Below, piece by piece: positions 60,841 to 64,000 of a stretch of 64,000 nucleotides of DNA. The position numbers and the translations under genes are program-made. The stretch's first letter is position 1, and each line of letters begins with the position of its first letter. The notes under the pieces are model-generated. The model was not told the DNA's origin and searched no databases. It saw nothing but the letters and a program-made list of their open reading frames with translations. Location of the stretch: the NCBI RefSeq assembly GCF_033095865.1, contig NZ_AP019365.1:4251501-4315500 (forward strand). The letters are read 5' to 3'. This DNA comes from Pseudomonas sp. KU43P (GTDB taxonomy: Bacteria > Pseudomonadota > Gammaproteobacteria > Pseudomonadales > Pseudomonadaceae).

Positions 60841-60902
60841 CTGGCCTCATCGCCGGCAAGCCGGCTTCCACAGTGCCTGTGGGAGCCGGCTTGCCGGCGG
60901 TT
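60841..60902. repeat. REP doublet (REPIN)
   Basis: Two cores, GCCGGCAAGCCGGCTTCCAC and GTGGGAGCCGGCTTGCCGGC, close together directly after alaA. The outer arm on the right is shortened. Confidence 0.88.
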
Positions 60903-61025
60903 GAGCTGCAAAGCAGCCCCTTACACCCCCAAAGAAAGTTTCTTACATCCTGCAACGCTCTAGCTCACAGCCCCCGCCACATCCTCTGCCATACTCCGCC
61001 GTACACAGTTTGAAATAGTCGCCCG

Positions 61026-61052
61026 ATTGAAACCGTGCGATCAGCCCCTTAT
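61026..61052 (+). promoter_or_regulatory. Sigma-32-like promoter of htpX
   Basis: ATTGAAA (61026-61032) and CCCCTTAT (61045-61052) are 12 bases apart, close to the heat-shock consensus CTTGAAA / CCCCATNT. It is about 48 bases before the htpX start. The rest of the gap 60903-61025 shows nothing else clear. Confidence 0.65.
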
Positions 61053-61099
61053 ATACCCCGCATACGCAACAACCCTTCCGTCAGGAGAACGTAACAACC

Positions 61100-61987
61100 A
61101 TGATGCGCATTCTGTTGTTTGTAGCCACCAACCTTGCGGTGGTGCTGGTTGCAAGCATTACCCTGAGCCTGTTCGGCTTCAACGGGTTCATGGCCGCCAA
61201 CGGGGTTGACCTCAACCTCAGCAGCCTGCTGGTGTTCTGCGCCGTGTTCGGCTTCGCCGGCTCCCTGGTCTCGCTGTTCATCTCCAAGTGGATGGCGAAG
61301 ATGACCACTGGCACCCAGATCATCAGCCAGCCGCGCACTCGCCACGAGCAGTGGCTGTTGCAAACGGTCGAAGAGCTGTCGCGCGAGGCCGGCATCAAGA
61401 TGCCCGAGGTGGGTATCTTCCCGGCCTACGAGGCCAATGCCTTCGCCACCGGCTGGAACCGCAACGACGCCCTTGTCGCCGTTTCACAAGGCCTGCTGGA
61501 GCGCTTCTCGCCCGATGAGGTGCGTGCGGTGCTGGCCCACGAGATCGGCCACGTGGCCAACGGTGACATGGTCACCCTGGCGCTGGTGCAAGGCGTAGTG
61601 AACACCTTCGTGATGTTCTTCGCCCGCATCATCGGCAACTTCGTCGACAAGGTGATCTTCAAGAACGAAGAAGGCCAAGGCATTGCCTACTACGTGGCAA
61701 CCATTGTCGCCGAGCTGGTACTGGGCATCCTCGCCAGCATGATCGTCATGTGGTTCTCGCGACGCCGCGAGTACCGTGCCGACGAAGCCGGCGCGCAGCT
61801 GGCCGGCACTGCCGCGATGATCGGCGCCCTGCAGCGCCTGCGCGTGGAACAAGGCCTGCCGGTGCACATGCCGGACACCATGAAGGCCTTCGGCATCAAC
61901 GGCGGCCTCAAGCACGGCCTGGCCGGCCTGCTGATGAGCCACCCGCCACTGGAAGAACGCATCGAGGCGCTGCGCCGCCGCGGTTGA
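61100..61987 (+). CDS. htpX: Membrane zinc protease HtpX
   Basis: A 295-residue inner-membrane metalloprotease acting in membrane-protein quality control with FtsH. Two N-terminal helices (about 4-24 and 38-60), the HEIGH motif near residue 147, two more helices (about 158-178 and 195-218) and the third zinc ligand in [12 protein letters not shown] are seen. AGGAG lies 12 bases before the ATG at 61100; a second ATG follows directly. A sigma-32-like promoter lies upstream. Confidence 0.95.
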   Translation: MMRILLFVATNLAVVLVASITLSLFGFNGFMAANGVDLNLSSLLVFCAVFGFAGSLVSLFISKWMAKMTTGTQIISQPRTRHEQWLLQTVEELSREAGIKMPEVGIFPAYEANAFATGWNRNDALVAVSQGLLERFSPDEVRAVLAHEIGHVANGDMVTLALVQGVVNTFVMFFARIIGNFVDKVIFKNEEGQGIAYYVATIVAELVLGILASMIVMWFSRRREYRADEAGAQLAGTAAMIGALQRLRVEQGLPVHMPDTMKAFGINGGLKHGLAGLLMSHPPLEERIEALRRRG

Positions 61988-61999
61988 TTCCTCGGGCAA

Positions 62000-62028
62000 A
62001 GAAAGGGCGACTTCGGTCGCCCTTTTTC
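62000..62028. terminator. Terminator after htpX
   Basis: AAAGGGCGAC and GTCGCCCTTT arms around a TTCG tetraloop, with a T-run following, 13 bases after the htpX stop codon. Confidence 0.92.
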
Positions 62029-62036
62029 GTTTGCCT

Positions 62037-62140
62037 GGGCTGGCCCTATCGCCGGCAAGTCGGCTCCCACAGGTACATCGCAGTTCTGAAGATCTGTGCC
62101 CTCCCTGTGCGAGCCGGCTTGCCGGCGATAGGGCCAGCCC
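62037..62140. repeat. REP doublet (REPIN)
   Basis: Arms GGGCTGGCCCTATCGCCGGC and GCCGGCGATAGGGCCAGCCC, with two cores inside and a loop of about 30 bases. It lies between the convergent htpX and tpm genes. Confidence 0.9.
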
Positions 62141-62145
62141 AAACA

Positions 62146-62793
62146 TCAGAACTGTACGCGATAGACCCGCTCGACCAGGCGCTCAACCCCTGCCTGCAAG
62201 AACTTCGGGCTATCCCCGATCACGTCCTGCGCCTCCACCTCCTCTACCCGCCAACCGGCAAATCCACGCCGCACCTCGTCGTCCACCACCGAAAACGGCG
62301 GCCCGGCCAACCGTTCCTGCTGGTAGTCCAAGGTCACCAGAAGCCCACTGCCCGCTGGCAGCAACTGCGACAGCAAACGCATGTAGCCTGAACGCATCTG
62401 CGGCGGCAGAGCAATCAACGCCGCACGGTCATACAACCCCACGCAATCGGCCACATCCTCGGCCCGCAGGGCAAAGAAGTCGCCGCACCACAGCTCCACA
62501 TCACCACTGCGCCAGACCTCGAATGCCCCTTGGTGCGACACCTGCGCCTGAAGCCCCTGCTCCTGAAAGAAATCCTCCACCGCCCGCCGCGACAGCTCGA
62601 TACCCCGCACGCGATAGCCCTGACCTGCCAGCCAGGCCAGATCCAGGCTCTTGCCGCACAGCGGCACCAGCACCCTGCTACCAGCAGCCAGGCCGAGCCC
62701 CGGCCAGTAGCGCTGCAGATAGGGGTTGGCCTGGGCCTGGTGAAAGCCGATCTGGTTGTCGGCCCACTTTCGATGCCAGAACGCCGGCTCCAT
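62146..62793 (-). CDS. tpm: Thiopurine S-methyltransferase
   Basis: A 215-residue SAM-dependent methyltransferase (TPMT type). [19 protein letters not shown] is the conserved start, [16 protein letters not shown] is the SAM motif (about 40-55), and [15 protein letters not shown] is near 120. In Pseudomonas it also handles tellurite and selenite. Its position after htpX matches P. aeruginosa PA2830-PA2832. Confidence 0.95.
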   Translation of the reverse strand: MEPAFWHRKWADNQIGFHQAQANPYLQRYWPGLGLAAGSRVLVPLCGKSLDLAWLAGQGYRVRGIELSRRAVEDFFQEQGLQAQVSHQGAFEVWRSGDVELWCGDFFALRAEDVADCVGLYDRAALIALPPQMRSGYMRLLSQLLPAGSGLLVTLDYQQERLAGPPFSVVDDEVRRGFAGWRVEEVEAQDVIGDSPKFLQAGVERLVERVYRVQF

Positions 62794-62894
62794 GTTTCCT
62801 CCTGGTTTTTCGATGGATTGAGCGAAAATCTTATATTGGATATCGATCGGTATCTGATCGAAGATGAGGGCATCTTAACCCTCAGGACCTCGCC

Positions 62895-63662
62895 ATGCTG
62901 CCCAGCCTGTTCATTTCCCACGGTTCCCCCATGCTTGCCCTGCAACCTGGCGCCAGCGGGCCGGCGCTGACCGCACTGGCCAATGCCCTCCCGCGTCCAA
63001 AGGCGATCGTGGTGGTGTCAGCCCACTGGGAAAGCCGCGAGCTGCTGGTGACCGGCAACCCGGCGCCTGAGACCTGGCATGACTTCTACGGCTTCCCCGC
63101 AGCGCTGTATGCCGTCCAGTATCCCGCGCCTGGCCAGCCGCAACTGGCCGCGAACGTTAGCGAGCGGCTGAACGCTGCCGGCCTGCCGGCGCGCCTGGAC
63201 GCCCAGCGGCCGTTCGACCATGGCGCCTGGGTGCCGATGTCGTTGATGTATCCCGATGCGAGCATTCCCATGGTCCAGGTATCGCTGCCAAGCCACATGG
63301 GGCCGGCGCTACAGCTCAAGGTTGGTCAGGCACTGGCCGGGTTGCGCGATGAGGGTGTCTTGCTGGTAGGGTCTGGGAGCATCACCCACAACCTGGGCGA
63401 GCTTGACTGGCATGCCGGGCCGGACGTGATCGAGCCTTGGGCCTTGGCATTCAGGGATTGGGTGGTGGAGAAACTGGGTGAGGAAGACCAGGCGGCACTG
63501 CTGGACTTCAAGCAGCAGGCGCCGCATGCGTTGCGCAACCATCCCAGCGATGAGCATTTCTTGCCGTTGTTCTTTGCCCTTGGGGCTGGGGGCAGGTTTG
63601 GCATCGTGCATCAGGGATTTACCCTGGGGGCGCTGGGCATGGACATTTATCGCTTCGACTGA
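62895..63662 (+). CDS. ygiD: 4,5-DOPA-type extradiol dioxygenase (YgiD/DODA family)
   Basis: A 255-residue class III ring-cleaving dioxygenase. FISHGSPML near residue 7, VVSAHWES near 41, HGAWVPMS near 116 and HNPSDEHFLPLF near 216 hold the likely iron ligands and acid/base His residues. Its length is that of the YgiD group. AGGACC precedes the ATG. The physiological substrate is unknown; DOPA cleavage is known for the family. Confidence 0.9.
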   Translation: MLPSLFISHGSPMLALQPGASGPALTALANALPRPKAIVVVSAHWESRELLVTGNPAPETWHDFYGFPAALYAVQYPAPGQPQLAANVSERLNAAGLPARLDAQRPFDHGAWVPMSLMYPDASIPMVQVSLPSHMGPALQLKVGQALAGLRDEGVLLVGSGSITHNLGELDWHAGPDVIEPWALAFRDWVVEKLGEEDQAALLDFKQQAPHALRNHPSDEHFLPLFFALGAGGRFGIVHQGFTLGALGMDIYRFD

Positions 63663-63664
63663 AA

Positions 63665-63767
63665 GGCCCTATCGCTGGCAAGCCAGCTCCCACAAGTCGC
63701 CCGCAGAACCAAGTGCTGCGCCGTACCTGTGGGAGCTGGCTTGCCAGTGATGAGGCCGGTACAGGCC
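63665..63767. repeat. REP doublet (REPIN)
   Basis: Arms AGGCCCTATCGCTGGCAAGC and GCTTGCCAGTGATGAGGCC enclose two GCTGGCAAGCCAGC-like cores, between the convergent ygiD gene and the helicase gene. Confidence 0.88.
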
Positions 63768-63801
63768 AAAAAAAATCCCCGACCTAGGCCGGGGATTTTT
63801 T
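63768..63801. terminator. Terminator between ygiD and the helicase gene
   Basis: AAAAATCCCC and GGGGATTTTT arms around CCTAGG with T- and A-runs on both sides; it can act for both genes. Confidence 0.9.
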
Positions 63802-63814
63802 CATTGCGCCAGGA

Positions 63815-64000
63815 TCAATCCTCGCGGTAGCGGCGCAGCTTGAGCTGCTTACCGGCTACGCGGGTGTCCTTGAGCTTGGACAGCAGACGCTCCAGGCCAT
63901 CTTCCGGCAGCTCGATCAGGCTGAAGCTGTCGCGCACCTGGATACGGCCGATGGCGTCACGTGCCAGGCCACCTTCGTTGAGGATCGCACCCAGCAGGTT
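63815..64000 (-). CDS. DEAD-box RNA helicase, C-terminal end (partial)
   Basis: The last 61 residues of a minus-strand gene run off the window edge. They read NLLGAILNEGGLARDAIGRI, then a segment of VRDSFSLIELPEDGLERLLS, and end KLRRYRED. This is the C-terminal DbpA-type RNA-binding domain found on DEAD-box helicases. P. aeruginosa has such a gene (PA2840) in this area. The helicase core is outside the window. Confidence 0.85.
   Translation of the reverse strand, partial: NLLGAILNEGGLARDAIGRIQVRDSFSLIELPEDGLERLLSKLKDTRVAGKQLKLRRYRED

Overview
This window looks like chromosomal core DNA of a Pseudomonas, most likely of the P. putida group. The evidence is the high GC content, Pseudomonas-type REP palindromes (core GCCGGCAAGCCGGCTCCCACAGG split into arms), and a gene order I recall from P. 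putida and P. aeruginosa chromosomes. The recalled blocks are LysR - GGDEF/EAL - ibpA - dusC - gltX - uvrB; tatD - holB - tmk - mltG - pabC - fabF - acpP - fabG - fabD - plsX - rpmF; maf - sppA - rluC - rne - murB - kdsB - lpxK - exbD - exbB - comEC; and fadE - sagS - gpx - msrB - alaA - htpX - tpm. There is no insertion sequence, prophage, CRISPR array or toxin-antitoxin pair. The species assignment is inference from synteny and repeats; no search was run.

Layout. 1-7950: a LysR regulator, a five-PAS GGDEF/EAL protein, the heat-shock chaperone IbpA with a sigma-32 promoter and a ROSE-type RNA thermometer, then a minus-strand group (TetR, alpha/beta hydrolase, hotdog thioesterase, dusC). 8118-8847: three Ala(GGC)-Glu(UUC) tRNA pairs, followed by gltX, so Glu-tRNAs sit beside their synthetase. 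10720-16906: an EmrAB-like export pair, uvrB with a LexA-box-like site, and an aromatic aminotransferase, then tRNA-Asn. 17112-21778: an exported cupin, DUF1285, a DUF4823 lipoprotein, moaA, a TetR regulator and a class V aminotransferase. 21870-21990 holds what I read as the RgsA small RNA. 22084-31931: DNA replication, peptidoglycan, folate and fatty-acid synthesis genes (tatD to yceD), all on the minus strand. 32028-46401: maf, sppA, rluC, then rne with a ~750-nt leader, and the envelope genes murB, kdsB, lpxK, exbBD and comEC. 46544-52791: a DUF2062 protein, an ABC-2 exporter, a GST, fadE and a small conserved protein. 52901-53463: a Gly(GCC)/Glu(UUC) tRNA cluster. 53782-64000: a membrane-anchored unknown, msrC, an ATPase, the hybrid kinase sagS, gpx, msrB, alaA, htpX, tpm, a DODA-type dioxygenase and the 3' end of a DEAD-box helicase gene.

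How the genes fit together. The plsX-fabD-fabG-acpP-fabF run makes fatty acids and their acceptor; pabC and mltG follow. murB, kdsB and lpxK feed peptidoglycan and lipid A. Oxidative repair is concentrated at the right end (msrC, msrB, gpx). Protein quality control appears as ibpA and htpX, both with sigma-32-like promoters. Two c-di-GMP or biofilm-linked regulators are present (GGDEF/EAL protein, SagS).

The most interesting points are regulatory and structural: the RgsA-like sRNA, the ROSE thermometer, the long rne leader and the ten-fold EERAPR repeat in RNase E, the absence of pilZ between holB and tatD, an orphan Fur-box-like site upstream of an ABC transporter, a tandemly multiplied tRNA unit carrying internal terminators, and several REPIN subfamilies. 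I found no convincing wholly new multi-gene system.
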